Positions 20,957-32,940 of a stretch of DNA of 64,000 bases are shown piece after piece. The stretch covers positions 66,728,854-66,792,853 of the forward strand of contig CM070580.1 of the NCBI GenBank assembly GCA_036346355.1, in the 5' to 3' direction. Position 1 is the stretch's first letter, and the number at the start of each line of letters is the position of its first letter. Made by a program: the position numbers and the translations under genes. Under the pieces are notes generated by a model that searched no databases, had not been told where the DNA came from, and saw nothing but the letters and a program-made list of their open reading frames with translations. This DNA comes from Rhipidocladum racemiflorum. Its lineage: Eukaryota; Streptophyta; Magnoliopsida; Poales; Poaceae.

Positions 20957-21960
20957 TGGTTAACAGATACCAAGGCAATCAGCATAGAGGATGTCTCATT
21001 AGTGAATGAGTACCAGATGTTTTTCACGAAGATATACCTAGTATCTTTGCCAGGCAGGACATAGAGTTTGTGATAGAGCTTGTACAGTACAAAGACCGAT
21101 AGCAAAGAGACCCTATCGGATGTCCACCGAGGAATTGGTAGAGATGAAGAAACAACTTGAAGAGTTAATGGAGAAAGGATTTATCAGATCGAGTTCGTCG
21201 CCGTGGGGAGCACCGCTTTGTTCGTCAAGAAGAAGGACGGGGTTTCGGGATGTGCATTGACTACCGTGCACTCAACGAAGTCACCGTGAAGAATAAGTAT
21301 CCGCTACCAGGATCGATGATTTGTTTGATCACCGAGAGGAGCCGGAGTTTTCTCCAAGATTGACCTAAGATCGGATACCATCGATTGAAGATCCGATCGA
21401 GGATATTCGAAGACCGCATTCTCGTCAAGATATGGACATTACGAGTTCTGATTATGTCCTTTGGTCTGACGAATGCACCGGCATATTTCATGAATATGAT
21501 GAATAAGGTATTCATGGAATATTTGGACAAGTTTGTTGTTGTATTCATAGATGATATCCTAATCTACTCTAAGACAGAGGATGAACATGCCGAACACTTG
21601 AGGCGAGTTTTGGAAAAGCTGAGGGAACAGCAACTCTTCGCCAAGTTCAGTAAGTGTGATTTTTGGAAGAACAAGGTGGAATTCCTCGGACATGTAATGA
21701 CCGCAGAAGGAGTCGCCGTAGATCCAAGCAAGGTAGAAGCTGTGTTACATTGGGAGCAGCCGAAGACCGTGACCTAGATCCGGAGTTTCCTTGGAATGGC
21801 AGGATACTATCGCCGTTTCATTGAAGGCTTTTCGACAATTGCGAAACCTCTCACGCAATTGCTGAAAAAGGAGAAGAAGTTTGCATGGACGCTAGAGTGC
21901 GAGAAAGGTTTTCAAGAATCAAGAAACGATTGACATCGGCGCAGTGTTAGTTCTACTAGG
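20957..21960 (+). pseudogene. pol: A2 reverse transcriptase, multiple frame changes
   Basis: The first half (21100-21400) matches A3 RT but shifts frame repeatedly, with changes at CAG/CTG positions such as those near 21325, 21370 and 21395. The second half is open (21385-21777): MSFGLTNAPAYFMNMMNKVF, the catalytic VVFIDDILIYSK and FLGHVMTAEGVAVDPSK. It ends in TAG at 21775-21777, where A3 has CAG. The thumb (AGYYRRFIEGFSTIAKPLTQ) follows in frame until near 21930. Confidence 0.82.
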
Positions 21961-22330
21961 ATGTTAATCAAAGCTTTGATATTTATTGTGACGCATCGCG
22001 CCAAGGACTTGGATGTGTGCTGATGCAGAATGGAAAGGTCGTTGCTTATGCATCAAGGCAGTTGAGGCCGCATGAGGAAAATTATCCGACGCATGACCTA
22101 GAGTTAGCTGCCGTAGTGCATGCCTTGAAGATATGGCGTCACTATCGATCGGGAGCAGATGTGAAGTGTACACGGATCATAAGAGCCTTAAGTACATATT
22201 CACCAATCGGATGCGAATATGAGGCAAAGGAGGTGGTTAGAGTTGATCAAGGACTACAATGTTGGAATCCATTACCATCCTGGAAAGGCCAACGTAGTAG
22301 CCGATGCTCTGAGTCGGAAAAGCCATACTG
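21961..22330 (+). pseudogene. pol: A2 RNase H, frameshifted
   Basis: FDIYCDASRQGLGCVLMQNG and VVAYASRQLRPHEENYPTHD with LELAAVVHALKIWRHY are visible from 21975 to 22145. The frame changes near 22145 at a site that is CTG-rich in A3, and again near 22205. GIHYHPGKANVVADALSRK marks the end. Confidence 0.82.
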
Positions 22331-23479
22331 TGAGCATGTTGCTAGCCACAAGTCAGAATGAGCTATGTGAGGATTTCCAGAGAATGAAGATTGAGGTGGT
22401 ACCTAGCGGATTCTTGGCCGCATTGGAAGTGAAGCCTACCCTAGAGTATCAGATCCGGGAAGGACAGAAGGGTGATGACAAGATCCGCAGGATTAAGACC
22501 ATCAAGGAGGAAGGCAAGGCAGAGGACTTCAAGTTGGATGAGCAAGGCACGTTATGGATGAAGGATCGCATTTGTGTGCCGAACAAAAAGGAGCTGAAGC
22601 AGTTGATTCTAGAAGAAGCCCATGACTCCAAGTATTCAATTCATCCTGGAAGCGCCAAGATGTATCAAGACTTGAAGGAGAGATTCTGGTGGCCGAGCAT
22701 GAAGCGTGAAGTTGCCGAGCATGTTGCATTATGCGACGTATGCCAGAGAGTCAAGGCAATGCATCAGAGACCAGCAGGATTGTTGCAGCCGCTGAAAATA
22801 CCTGAGTGGAAGTGGGAGGAAATCGGAATGGATTTCATTACCGGTTTGCCTAAGACTCAAGGAGGTTATGACTCCATATGGGTTATAGTGGATCGCTTGA
22901 CCAAAGTAACCCATTTTATCCCCGTAAAGACCACCTACTCGGGAGATAAATTAGCAGAGTTGTACATGATCAGGATCGTCTGTTTGCACGGAGTGCCAAA
23001 GAGGATTGTATCGGACAGAGGTACCCAATTTACCTCAAGGTTCTGGAATAAGTTACATGAAGCCATGGGAACCCGTTTGAACTTCAAGATCTGACCTATC
23101 ATCCACAGATGGATGGACAGGCCAAAGAGTCAATCGATTACGGAGGATATGCTAAGAGCGTGTGCATTAGCTTATGCTACTTCTTGGGATAAGAGTTTGC
23201 CGTATGCCGAAGTTCAGTTACAATAATAGTTACCAGGCTAGTTTCTGAGATGTCACCTTTTGAGGCCTTTGTATGGTCGACTACATCGGACGCCATTGAA
23301 CTGGAATGAGACAGTTGAACGCCGTGTCTTTGGGCGGATATTCTTCAAGAAGTCAAGAATGATTGCCATGATCAGGAGAGATTGAAGATAGCCCAATCAC
23401 GATAGAAGAGTTATCGCGACAATCGTCATTTGGGATTTGAGTTTGAACGAAGACTTTGTATACCTCGTAGTTACGCCTC
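22331..23479 (+). pseudogene. pol: A2 integrase, open to the catalytic Asp then frameshifted
   Basis: The 291-codon open frame 22219-23094 carries the zinc-binding helix (SIHPGSAKMYQDLKERFWWP, HVALCDVCQRVKAMH), the first catalytic Asp in GMDFITGLPKTQGGYDSIWV, and the second in IVSDRGTQFTSRFWNKLHEA. The frame breaks at 23093, just before the HPQTDGQ segment with the catalytic Glu. The stretch 23095-23480 is heavily garbled compared with A3. Confidence 0.85.
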
Positions 23480-23872
23480 GTGGGAGTTAAGAGGTTCCAT
23501 GCTAAAGGGAAACTCGCACCCCGTTATGTTGGACCATTTAAGATTTTGAGCCGCAGAGGCGAAGTTGCTTACCAGCTGGAGTTACCGCAGTCATTAGCAG
23601 GAGTGCATGACGTGTTCCACGTGTCCCAGTTGAAGAAGTGTCTCCGAGTCCCTGAGGAACAGACACCGCTAGAGTCAATTGAGTTGCGAGAGGATCTGAC
23701 TTACAAGGAGCACCCCGTGAAAATTCTAGACATAATGGATCGAGAGACGAGGAACAAGTCAACCCGTTTCTGTAGAGTTCAGTGGAGCAACCATGCAGAG
23801 AGCGAAGCAACTTGGGAGCGCGAAGAGGATTTGAAGAAAGAGTTTCCAAACCTATTCTCAGTAGTAAGCCAC

Positions 23873-23891
23873 GAATCTCTGGACGAGATTC
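23873..23891 (+). other. Hairpin next to the A2 purine tract
   Basis: GAATCTC and GAGATTC arms, followed within a few bases by the purine tract; one base is altered relative to the A1 version. Confidence 0.6.
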
Positions 23892-23894
23892 TCA

Positions 23895-23907
23895 TTAAGG
23901 GGAGGTT
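23895..23907 (+). other. A2 polypurine tract
   Basis: AAGGGGAGGTTT, directly before the TGTAACACC of the 3' LTR. Confidence 0.82.
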
Positions 23908-24529
23908 TGTAACACCCCAAAATTTTGCTTTCCTTAAATTCATGTGTGATTTGGCACTTTGGTGAATTTTTGGAATTTTCTGGAATTTATTTGGATTTAT
24001 TTGGAATTTATTTGAATTTATTCCATTTTAAAATAATTAAAGAATTAAAATTTGCAAATAAAGTTTTGTTGGAAATATTTTATTTGAGTCCGAAATGCCC
24101 TAAAATATTTTCCAGAATTTTCCTGGAATTTTTCTGAGTATTTTGCTATTTTTCTTGAATTAAATGAATTACTGGGAATTATTTCAAATATTAAATCGCT
24201 GGAAATTCGAGTTGGGTCAAGTACTGTTCATCCGACCGAGTCGGAACCCGAGTCGGACTCGAGTCCGACCCGAGCCAGTTGACTCGACCAAACCTGCTTC
24301 TAACCTTAATCGATCCCGACCGTTGGATCGGGATCCAACGGTCAAGATCGTCCCGTACCGGTTCGAGTCGTAACCGGACCGAATCCGGTTTCGACCGTGC
24401 GATCGTGGCCGTTGATCGCGCCACGTGGACGGTCGACCGTCGTCGTCCCCGCCGGATCCGAGACGGACTCCGCCACCGCGCCCGCCGCCGTGTGGGTCTA
24501 GGTTTCCGGATTCCATGCGGAAGCCGAGG

Positions 24530-24538
24530 CTATTTAAT
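24530..24538 (+). promoter_or_regulatory. TATA-like box, A2 3' LTR
   Basis: CTATTTAAT in the same context as the 5' LTR. Confidence 0.5.
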
Positions 24539-25357
24539 GCCCAGGTCACACCCCGAGGACCACCTTGACCTTGCGCAGCCGTTGCCCTAGCCGCCGCCGC
24601 AGTGCCCTGACGCGCCCGCAATCGCTCACCGGAGTTGTTCTTCTCCTCCGCCACGGTTTTGGCTTCGTTTCGTCGCCGTCGAGCCGACTCCGCCACGTTT
24701 GGGCTCGGATTCGAGTTCCCCGGATCGAGACGCACCCGAAGATAGAACTCACCCCGCCGGAGAAGCCCCGAATCGCCGCTGCCGTGGTCATCGTCCTCGG
24801 CACCGGTGAACCCGCGCCGCCGCGAAGCCATCGCCGTCCCGAGCTCGGTGAACCGTCCAATCTAGATCGAACGGTTGAGGTGAGCCCATGTTCTCCCCCA
24901 AACCCTGGAACCAGATCAGATCCGGACCGTTGGATCAAGATCCAACGGCCCACGATCACCTCGTGCGGTAGCAGCGTTAACGTAGGGTTAGATCTGGACC
25001 GTCCGATCTAGATCGAACGGCCCACGATCACCGTGTAGTTTTCAACGTGTTAACCCTGGATCTAATCACGGCTGTTGATTTTCAAATCAACGGACACGAT
25101 CGTGCCACGTGTCCGGGGAGCCGAGCCGCATGCCAGCGAGTGTGGAGTCAGCGACACGCGGGCCCGCATGTCAACGACCAGCCTAAATCGAACCATGACG
25201 TCACGACGTCATGGCGGCTCAAGATGTCACCGGCCGTCGGCCAGCGTCGACAATGACGTCACCGGTGGAGTCCCACTGCCGCCACTGCGGCCGAGGCCCC
25301 CGGCCGACGGCCGGTGATGACGTCACCCGAGGGGACCCACCTGTCAGCGACACATGG

Positions 25358-25362
25358 AACCG
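25358..25362. repeat. Target site duplication of solo LTR, left copy (AACCG)
   Basis: Matches AACCG at 28944-28948. Confidence 0.92.
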
Positions 25363-26834
25363 TGTCGGGACCCGAATTTGCAAATCCGGACCCTCTGTGT
25401 ATTCAGCACTAGTCCAGGAACGCGCTAGTGCACACAGTCTTAACATCGGTAAATATCACAATCATACCACTCGATACTAATAAAGTACTTTAATTAAATA
25501 GACAAACTGGTTACTCGACCTTATGGTCAAGTTACAAATATACGCCACGCAGGGCGAAACTTATTAAGAGAGAAATAGTAGCAGCGAAAAATAAGATAAC
25601 TTCGTGGCGCCATCCAAGGTATACAGTAACCTGACTGGGCTCGCTCCCTAAGTAGACGGTTCCTCGTGGAGCTCCTCCTCCAAAGCTGGTGTAGTCTCCT
25701 CTTCAACTGGTGTTGTATTGTGGCAAGGGTGAGTACTTGGTACTCAACAAGTTATGCACAGAATGCAGGCTAATAGACTATATGCATGGCTTGATACAAA
25801 GGAATAGCTCAAGGTATATTTGCAGTAAACAGCATTTGACAAGTAGCATAAGTAGATTCGAAAGCAGTATAAGCAAGTATAGCATAAATAACTATTCAAG
25901 GATTTTAATAAACATCTTTCCCATCCTAGTCCACATTTCCATCAACATCATTATTAAACCAAACCCAACCTTTCAAGTCCAAGTTATTCTTTTGAGAAAG
26001 TCTAACCCTTGACTGTAATTCCCGAGCGATGTCCAATACCGCGGACACGGCTATTCGAATAGATTCTACACTCTGCAGAGGTTATGCACTTTACCCACAA
26101 GATACAGTCAAACACCACAAAGGCGAGTTCCCGTAACAAAGTCTTTCGGAAACTTCTAACAGCACAAGTGGTCCTCCCCGGTTGTTGCACACTAACCCTT
26201 CCCTTAGCTAAGGCGAAGTTTAGGCCAACCAACCGTTAGATGGGTACCTGGCCGCAGCCCCGGTACGCTCCCCCGTACAACTTACACAAAGGGTGTAGTT
26301 GACCTCCTGAGGTCCCACAGTGACGTTATTAGCAACTTAATCAACTAGGTCTGTCCCCATTACTGAGACATGTGGTTGCACGTTAGACCCAGTTCAAAGG
26401 CTTGCAAGGTGAAGTCCTTAGGGTGACCAGGGCAAGACTACGAAGAACCAAACCAACATTCCCAATGCCACAAGCGGCCCAATTGATTATTCTTGCCACA
26501 TGCCCGGTCGAAAAACTATTTATCAAAACCCCAGTTGATTACCATGCACCACGTGCCATCAACATCACATGATACTTTTCCAAAACAGGTTCAATATATC
26601 ATTAAGTCAATATTAACATTTGATTGTCCAAAATCATGTCATGAGCACGTAGCAGGTCTAAGCAACATACTACACGATCTAATTTCCCATGTTGGCAATT
26701 TAATAATGTCCAACTAGTAAACCACAACTAGGGTGACAAGGGTCATGGCAAATATTTAATTAATCAGGGTGTCATACAGCAATTTGGCACTTATCTAATT
26801 TCCCATATCTAAATAAAGTATTTCTCTATTTGAA

Positions 26835-27050
26835 CTAGCATGCAATAATTTGAACCAAAATAGATTTCAAAATAGGATCAACATGGTCAAAGCACAACTT
26901 GCCTTCAAAAAATACTTGTTCTTGGTCTTGAGTTGGATCCTGAGTCAATACTTCTCCTTCGAATCCTTCCGGCACTTCAACGTCTACTCGTAAAGCGTGC
27001 AAATAGCAACCAATGAATAAAACAGTAGACAAAAACATCCAAACATCCAA
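26835..27050 (-). CDS. Conserved short acidic LTR ORF, solo LTR copy
   Basis: 71 codons with the unbroken core LHALRVDVEVPEGFEGEV and DQEQVFFEGKLCFDHVDPI. One Leu-to-Phe change separates it from the A1 core. Confidence 0.45.
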   Translation of the reverse strand: MDVWMFLSTVLFIGCYLHALRVDVEVPEGFEGEVLTQDPTQDQEQVFFEGKLCFDHVDPILKSILVQIIAC

Positions 27051-28232
27051 ATAAAGTCCATAAACAGAGAGAGCATAATTTTATGAATTTTTAGAAACTG
27101 GAATCGTCAAATTCGGAGTTAAAATGCAAAAGTTATAGCATTTTAAAGTTTAAATAATCAATTAAATAATTTTACAGAGAAAAACTTTAGTCCAAAAATT
27201 AAATAAAATTCATATTTAGGTAGATCTCAATTTTATACAAATTTAGAAATTTGAATCACTCAAATCGGAGTTGAAATGCAAAAGTTATAAGCGTTTGAAG
27301 TTTGAAACAAAATCTAAAATCATTATTTCAAATTAATAAATCATTTTCTTTTTCGAAAATTAATTATTGCGTCAGCGAGGACACGTGGCAGCCTCTGATT
27401 GGTCTGCTGACGTCAGCCGGTCCATGGACTCGGTCCACGCTCGGCTCGGGTCTACCGTGGACTCGGTCCACGACTCCACGTGTCGCTGACAGGTGGGTCC
27501 CCTCGGGTGACGTCATTGCTGACGTCAGCGGGGCTCAGCCCACAGTGCTGACAGGTGGGACCCACCGATGATGTCATGGGTGACGTCACGGTGCTGTCGC
27601 TGACACGCGGGCCCGGCGTGTCAGTGACCCACGCGCACGCCCGCGTGGCGCGGTGGTTCGGCTCCCTGGACACGTGGCGCAATCGTGTCCGTTGATTTGA
27701 AAATCAACGGCCGTGATTAGATCCAAGGTTAACACGTTGAAAACCACACAGTGATCATGGGCCGTTCGATCTAGATCGGACGGTCCAGATCTAACCCTAC
27801 GCTGACGCTGCTACCGCACGTGATGATCGTGGGCCGTCGGATCTTGATCCAACGGTCCAGATCTAATCGGGTTTGGAAACTCGTGAACTCACCTCAACCG
27901 CGCGATCAAGATCGGACGGCGCACAGAGCTCGCGAGGTCGATGGCGGCAGCCGGGCTGCCTTGGCCGAGAGGCGGAGGCAGCGACCACTCCGTGGCTCTT
28001 GAGGCTCTTCCGGCGAGATGAGTTGGCTCCACGGGTGCGTCTCGATGCAGGGATTCGGATGCAGGCTCAACGGTGGCTAGGGACGGCGGTTGACGGCGGG
28101 ATGAAGCAAAAACCGCGGCGGAGCGGCGCGCAACTACGGCGAGCTATCACGGCTAAACGGCGGCGGCTCTGCCTTGGTGAGTAGGGGCAACGGGTGCGCA
28201 AGGTCATGGCCGACCTCGGGGTGTGACCCGGG

Positions 28233-28242
28233 CCTTAAATAG
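28233..28242 (-). promoter_or_regulatory. TATA-like box, solo LTR
   Basis: CTATTTAAGG on the minus strand. Confidence 0.5.
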
Positions 28243-28943
28243 CCTCGGCGTTCGTGCCCGAGGCGGAACCCTAGATCTACGCGGCGGCGGAGTCCGGCCG
28301 CAACTCGGAGGGAGACGATGAACCGCCGCCGTCCACGTGGCGCGATCAACGGCCACGATCATGCGGGCGAACGGGTTCGGGTCGGATACGGCTCGGACGG
28401 GTCCGAGTGAATCTCGTCCGTTGGATCTCGATCCAACGGCTGAGATCGAGCGAGTTCTTTTGGTTAGTGGTGCGGTCGCACGTGGCTACATGGCACCTTG
28501 TGGGCCGTTGGATCTTGATCCAACGGTTCCGCGAGGTTAAATGCGTCGCGGTTGGGCTCAGCCGCGACTCGGTCGGGTCCGGGTCGGACTCGGACTCGAG
28601 TCTAACTCGGGCTCGGTCGGATGAACAATACAAATCCACTCGCATTTTCCAGCGATTAAATATTCAAATTAATTCCCAGAAATTCATTTAATTCATTAAA
28701 AATAGCAAAAGACTCAGAAAAATTCCAGAAAAATTCTGGAAAATATTTTAGGGTATTTGGGACTCAAATAAAATATTTCCAACAAAATTTTATTTGCAAA
28801 GTTTAATTCTTTAATTATTTCAAAATGGAATAAATTCAAATAAATTCCAAATAAATCCAAATAAATTCCAGAAAATTCCAAAAATTCACCAAAGTGCCAA
28901 ATCACACAATAATTTAAGAAAAGCAAAATTTTGGGGTGTTACA

Positions 28944-28948
28944 AACCG
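28944..28948. repeat. Target site duplication of solo LTR, right copy (AACCG)
   Basis: Pairs with 25358-25362. Confidence 0.92.
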
Positions 28949-31050
28949 TGGACCGAGTTCACCGTGGACCGAGCCAAGCCATGGACCACGTCCATGGACC
29001 GGCTGACGTCAGCCGCCCAATCAGAGGCTGACACGTGTCCAGGCTGACGCAATAATTAATTTCCGAAAAAGAAAATAATTTATTAATTCGAAATAATGAT
29101 TTCAGATTTTGATTCAAATTTCAAACGCTTATAACTTTTGCATTTCAACTCCGATTTGAGTGATTCAAATTTCTAAATTTGTATAAAATTAAGATATACC
29201 TAATTATGAATTTTATTTAATTTTTGGACTAAATTTTTCCTCTGTAATATTATTTAATTGATTATTTAAACTTTAAATAATTATAACTTTTGCATTTTAA
29301 CTCCGATTTGAACGATTCCAGTTCCTAAAAATTCATAAAATTATGTTCTCTCTGTTTATGGATTTTATTTGGAGTTTTGGGATGCTTTTGCCTATTGTTT
29401 ATTTGTGTATTGCTATTTGCACGCTTTACGAGTAGACGTTGAGGTGCCGGAAGGATTCGAAGGAGAAGTATTGACTCAGGATCCAACTCAAGACCAAGAT
29501 CAAGTACTTTTTGAAGGCAAGTTGTGCTTTGACCATGTTGATCCTATTTTGAAATCTATTTTGGTTCAAATTATTGCATGCTAGTTCAATTAGAAAATAC
29601 TTTATTTAAATGTGGGAAATTAGATAAATGCCAAATTGCTGTATGACACCTTGATTAATTAAATATGTGCCATGACCCTTGTCACCCTAGTTGTGGTTTA
29701 CTAGTTGGACATTATTAAATTGCCAACATGGGAAATTAGATCGTGTAGTATGTTGCCTAGACCTGCTACGTGCTCATGACATGATTTTGGACAATCAAAT
29801 GTTAATATTGACTTAATGATATATTGAACCTGTTTTGGAAAAGTATCATGTGATGTTGATGGCACGTGGTGCATGGTAATCAACTGGGGTTTTGATAAAT
29901 AGTTTTCGGCCGGGGCATGTGGCAAGAATGATCAGTGGGCGGTTGTAATCGGGGATGTTGATTTGGTTCTTCAGGTAGTCTTGCCCTGGTCACCCTAAGG
30001 ACTTAACCTTGCAAGCCTTTGAACTGAGTCAATCTTGCAACCACATGTCTGTAATGGGACGGACCTAGTTGATTAAGTTGCTAATAACGTACCTGTGGGA
30101 CCTCAGGAGGTCAACTACACCCTTTGTGTAAGTTGTACGGGGGAGCGTACCGGGGCTGAGGCCAGGTACCCATCTAACGGTTGATTGGCCTAAACTTCGC
30201 CTTAGCTAAGGGAAGGGTTAGTGTGCAATAACCGGGGAGGACCACCTGTATTGTTAGAAGTTTCCGAAAGACTTTGTTACGGGAACTCGCCTTTGTGGTG
30301 TTTGACTGTATCTTGTGGGTAAAGTGCATAACCTCTGCAGAGTGTAGAATCTATTCGAATAGCCGTGTCCGCGGTAATGGACATCGCTCGGGAATTACAG
30401 TCAAGGGTTAGACTTTCTCAAAAATAACTTGGACTTGAAAGGTTGGGTTTGGTTTACGAATGACGTTAATGGAAATGTGGATTAGGAATGGGAAAGATGT
30501 TTTACTAAACCCCTTGAAAAGTTATTTATGCTTTACTTGTTACTATTGCTTTCGAATCTACTTATGATACTTGTTAAATGCTCTTCTTTGCAAATATACC
30601 TTGAGCCACTCCTTTGTATTAAGCCATGCATATAGTCTATTAGTTGCATTCTCAGGCATGACTTCTTTGAGTACCAAGTACTCACCCTTGCCACAATACA
30701 ACACTGGTTGAAGAGGAGACTACACGGCTTTGGAGGAGGAGCTCCAAGAGGGACCGTCTACTTAGGGAGCGAGCCCGATCGGTTACTGTGGTATCTTTGG
30801 ATGGCGCCAATGGGTTATCTTATTTTTCCGCCGCTATTATTTCTCTCTTAATAAGTTTCGCCTGAGGCGTATATTTGTAACTTGACCATAAGGTCGAGCA
30901 ACTTGATTTGACTATTTAATATAAGTACTTTATTAGTATCGAGTGGTATGATTGTGATATTTACCAATGTTAAGACTGTGTGCACTAGCGCGTTCCTGGA
31001 CTAGTGCTGAATACACAGAGGGTCCGGATTTGCAAATTCGGGTCCCGACA
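28949..31050 (+). repeat. A2 3' LTR, right piece
   Basis: Resumes the LTR to its GTCCCGACA end. Near 30580-30900 it differs from the 5' LTR (17755-18090) almost only at CAG/CTG sites. Confidence 0.92.
29369..29584 (+). CDS. Conserved short acidic LTR ORF, A2 3' copy
   Basis: 71 codons; identical core to the A2 5' copy except one Tyr/Cys difference in GKL(Y/C)FDHVDP. Confidence 0.45.
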   Translation: MEFWDAFAYCLFVYCYLHALRVDVEVPEGFEGEVLTQDPTQDQDQVLFEGKLCFDHVDPILKSILVQIIAC

Positions 31051-31055
31051 CTGAC
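31051..31055. repeat. Target site duplication of A2, right copy (CTGAC)
   Basis: Pairs with 14665-14669. Confidence 0.92.
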
Positions 31056-31101
31056 ACGCCGGGCCCGTGTGTCAGCGGGTCAGCCGCCCTCACCCGAGCA
31101 C

Positions 31102-31125
31102 GATGACGTCAGCGCTGACGTCATC
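31102..31125. promoter_or_regulatory. Perfect 24-bp palindrome containing two TGACGTCA motifs
   Basis: Arms GATGACGTCAGC and GCTGACGTCATC. TGACGTCA is a classical bZIP (TGA/CRE-type) binding core. More single copies follow at 31216, 31227 and 31286. Binding is inferred from motif only. Confidence 0.5.
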
Positions 31126-31613
31126 CGGTGGGTCCCACATGTCAGAGACACGTGCGCCCGTGGACCGAGTCCACGGTGAACCCGAGCCGAACTGTGGCTG
31201 AGTCCATGGACCGGCTGACGTCATGCTGACGTCATAATTCGATTTTTCAATAGAAAAATAATTTGGTGGAAATTGATTTCCACGCTGACGTCATTATTCG
31301 GAATTTTCGATAGAAAAATAAATGAATTAATTCGGTTTATTGATTTATTTGAATTTTCAAACTTCAAACGCTTATAACTTTTGCGTTTTAACTCCGATTT
31401 GAGTGATTCCAATTTCTAAATTTTAATAAAATTGAGATCTACTTAAATATGAATTTTAATTAATTTTTGAATATGAATTTTTCTTTGTTTATATTTATTT
31501 AATGATTTCTTTAAACTTTAAACAATTGTAACTTTTGCATTTTAACTCCGATTTGGGCGATTCCAGTTTCTAAAAATTTGTAAAATTATGTTCTCGTTGT
31601 TTATGAACTTTAT

Positions 31614-31814
31614 TTGAAGTTTTGGATACTTTTTGCCTACTGTTTATTTATTTATTGCTATTTGCACGCGTTACGAGTAGACGTGGAAGTGCCCGAAGGC
31701 TTCGAAGGTGAAGTGTCGACCCAGGAGCCAGCTCAAGACCAAGATCAAGTACTTTTTGAAAGCAAGTTATGCTTTGACCATATTGATCCCAATTTTGAAA
31801 TTAATTTGATTTAG
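31614..31814 (+). CDS. Conserved short acidic LTR ORF, A3 copy (most diverged)
   Basis: 66 codons. The core LHALRVDVEVPEGFEGEV is identical in protein to A2 although six codons in that stretch differ in the third base. Later codons show TQEPAQ for TQDPTQ and FESKL for FEGKL. Its survival in the oldest LTR is the main argument that the ORF was once selected. Confidence 0.5.
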   Translation: MKFWILFAYCLFIYCYLHALRVDVEVPEGFEGEVSTQEPAQDQDQVLFESKLCFDHIDPNFEINLI

Positions 31815-32927
31815 ATTATTGCATGTTAATTTAATTTAGAAAATGCTTTGCTTAATTCTGGGATGGTAGCTAGATGCCAAATTGCTGTATGACACCTTGA
31901 TTAATTAATTATGTGCCATGATCCCTTGTCACCCTAGTATGGTTTAAGTAGTTGGACATTACTAATTTGCCCACATGGGTAAGTAGACCGATGTAGTTAA
32001 TGCTTAGCCTCGCCATGTAGTCATGACATGATTTTGGACAATTACATGTTAACATTGACTTAATGAAACATGGAACGTGTTTTCGAGAAGTGTCATGTGT
32101 TATTAATGATGTTGTTGATGGCACGTGGTGCATGGTAATCAACTGGGTTTGATAAATAGATTTAGACCGGGACTCTCGCCTCTGTGGCGTCTGACTGTAT
32201 TTTGTGGGTAAAGTGCATAACCTCTGCAGAGTGTAAAATCTATTCGAATAGCCGAATCCGCAGCATTGGACATCGTTCGGGGATTACAGTCAAGGGTTAG
32301 ATCTTATGAAAGTAACTTGGTTTGATGGATGTTGGGATTGGGACTTGTGAATTGGAACTAGAGATGTCAAATGCTTTACTTGTTCTGTTATTGCAAAGTT
32401 ATTACCCTATCTATTGATTTTTTGCTTTGTAATCTATTACTGTATTTACACATGTTTTATTGCAAACATACCTGTAGCCTATCCTTTGTATTAAGCCATG
32501 CATATAGAATATTAGTTTGCGTCCTGTGCATGAATTGCTGAGTACCAAGTACTCATCCTTGCCATAATACATCAATCAGTTAAAGAAGAGTCGACGCCAG
32601 CTTTGGAGGAAGAAATCCAGGAGGAGCCGACGAACTAGGGACGAGCCCAGTCAGTTGCCTGTGGCATATTGGTTGGCGCCACGCATTTTCCTTGAATTCC
32701 GCTGCAGTTTTGTTCTGAGTAAGACTTTAGCCCTGCGAGGCTTACTTTTGTAACTTGACCATAAGGTCGAGCAACCAGTTATATTTCCTTTTAGTAAAGT
32801 ACTTTACTATTTCGTTGAGTATGAATGTGATATATACCGATGTTGAGACTGTGTGCACTAGCGTGATCCTAGACTAGTGCTGAATACACAAAGGGTCCGA
32901 ATTTGTAAATTCAGGTCCCGACAGAGG

Positions 32928-32940
32928 TGGTATCAGAGCC
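32928..32940 (+). other. A3 primer binding site (initiator Met tRNA)
   Basis: TGGTATCAGAGCC, four bases after the LTR end. Confidence 0.92.

Larger units (their letters stand above)
23480..23907 (+). pseudogene. pol: A2 integrase C-terminus with chromodomain
   Basis: KRFHAKGKLAPRYVGPFKIL and VHDVFHVSQLKKCLRVPEEQ precede the chromodomain YKEHPVKILDIMDRETRNKS, RFCRVQWSNHAESEATWERE and DLKKEFPNLF. This is the best-preserved chromodomain of family A in the window. The aromatic Trp and the EATWE segment are kept. The frame runs on into the LTR, so the native stop is uncertain. Confidence 0.85.
23908..25362 (+). repeat. A2 3' LTR, left piece
   Basis: The first 1455 bp of the LTR, cleaner at CAG/CTG sites than the same part of the 5' LTR. 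It has a TATA-like box near 24530, palindromes near 24920-25100, and TGACGTCA at 25196-25203, 25254-25261 and 25318-25325. It is interrupted by the solo LTR. Confidence 0.92.
25363..28943 (-). mobile_element. Family A solo LTR
   Basis: A single 3581-bp LTR running from TGTCGGGACC to GGGTGTTACA on the plus strand (so minus orientation), flanked by AACCG. It has no internal region, as expected after recombination between two LTRs of a full element. It keeps the terminal motifs, the LTR ORF, a TATA-like box (28233-28242), TGACGTCA motifs and palindromes at 28418-28439 and 28505-28526. Confidence 0.93.
14670..31050 (+). mobile_element. Element A2: Ty3/gypsy chromodomain retrotransposon with nested solo LTR
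   Basis: 5' LTR 14670-18228 (3559 bp), internal region 18229-23907, and 3' LTR 23908-25362 plus 28949-31050 (3557 bp when joined). The near-equal LTR lengths and the CTGAC duplication show one insertion. ORF0 is fully open, but gag and pol are cut by many frameshifts that coincide with CAG/CTG sites, so the apparent decay may be partly a data artefact. Confidence 0.93.
31056..32923 (+). repeat. A3 5' LTR, piece 3
   Basis: The last 1868 bp of the outer LTR, ending GTCCCGACA before the primer site. It starts with a cluster of TGACGTCA motifs, including a perfect 24-bp palindrome at 31102-31125, and then the AT-rich stretch and LTR ORF. It is more diverged from A2 than A2's own LTRs are from each other, and lacks about 300 bp present in the others around 32165. 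Confidence 0.9.

Noticed and set aside
23897..23914. Idea that the TAA of TGTAACACC serves as the pol stop codon in family A
   Set aside because: The frame entering the LTR differs between A2 and A3 and is damaged by small changes, so I cannot fix the native frame.
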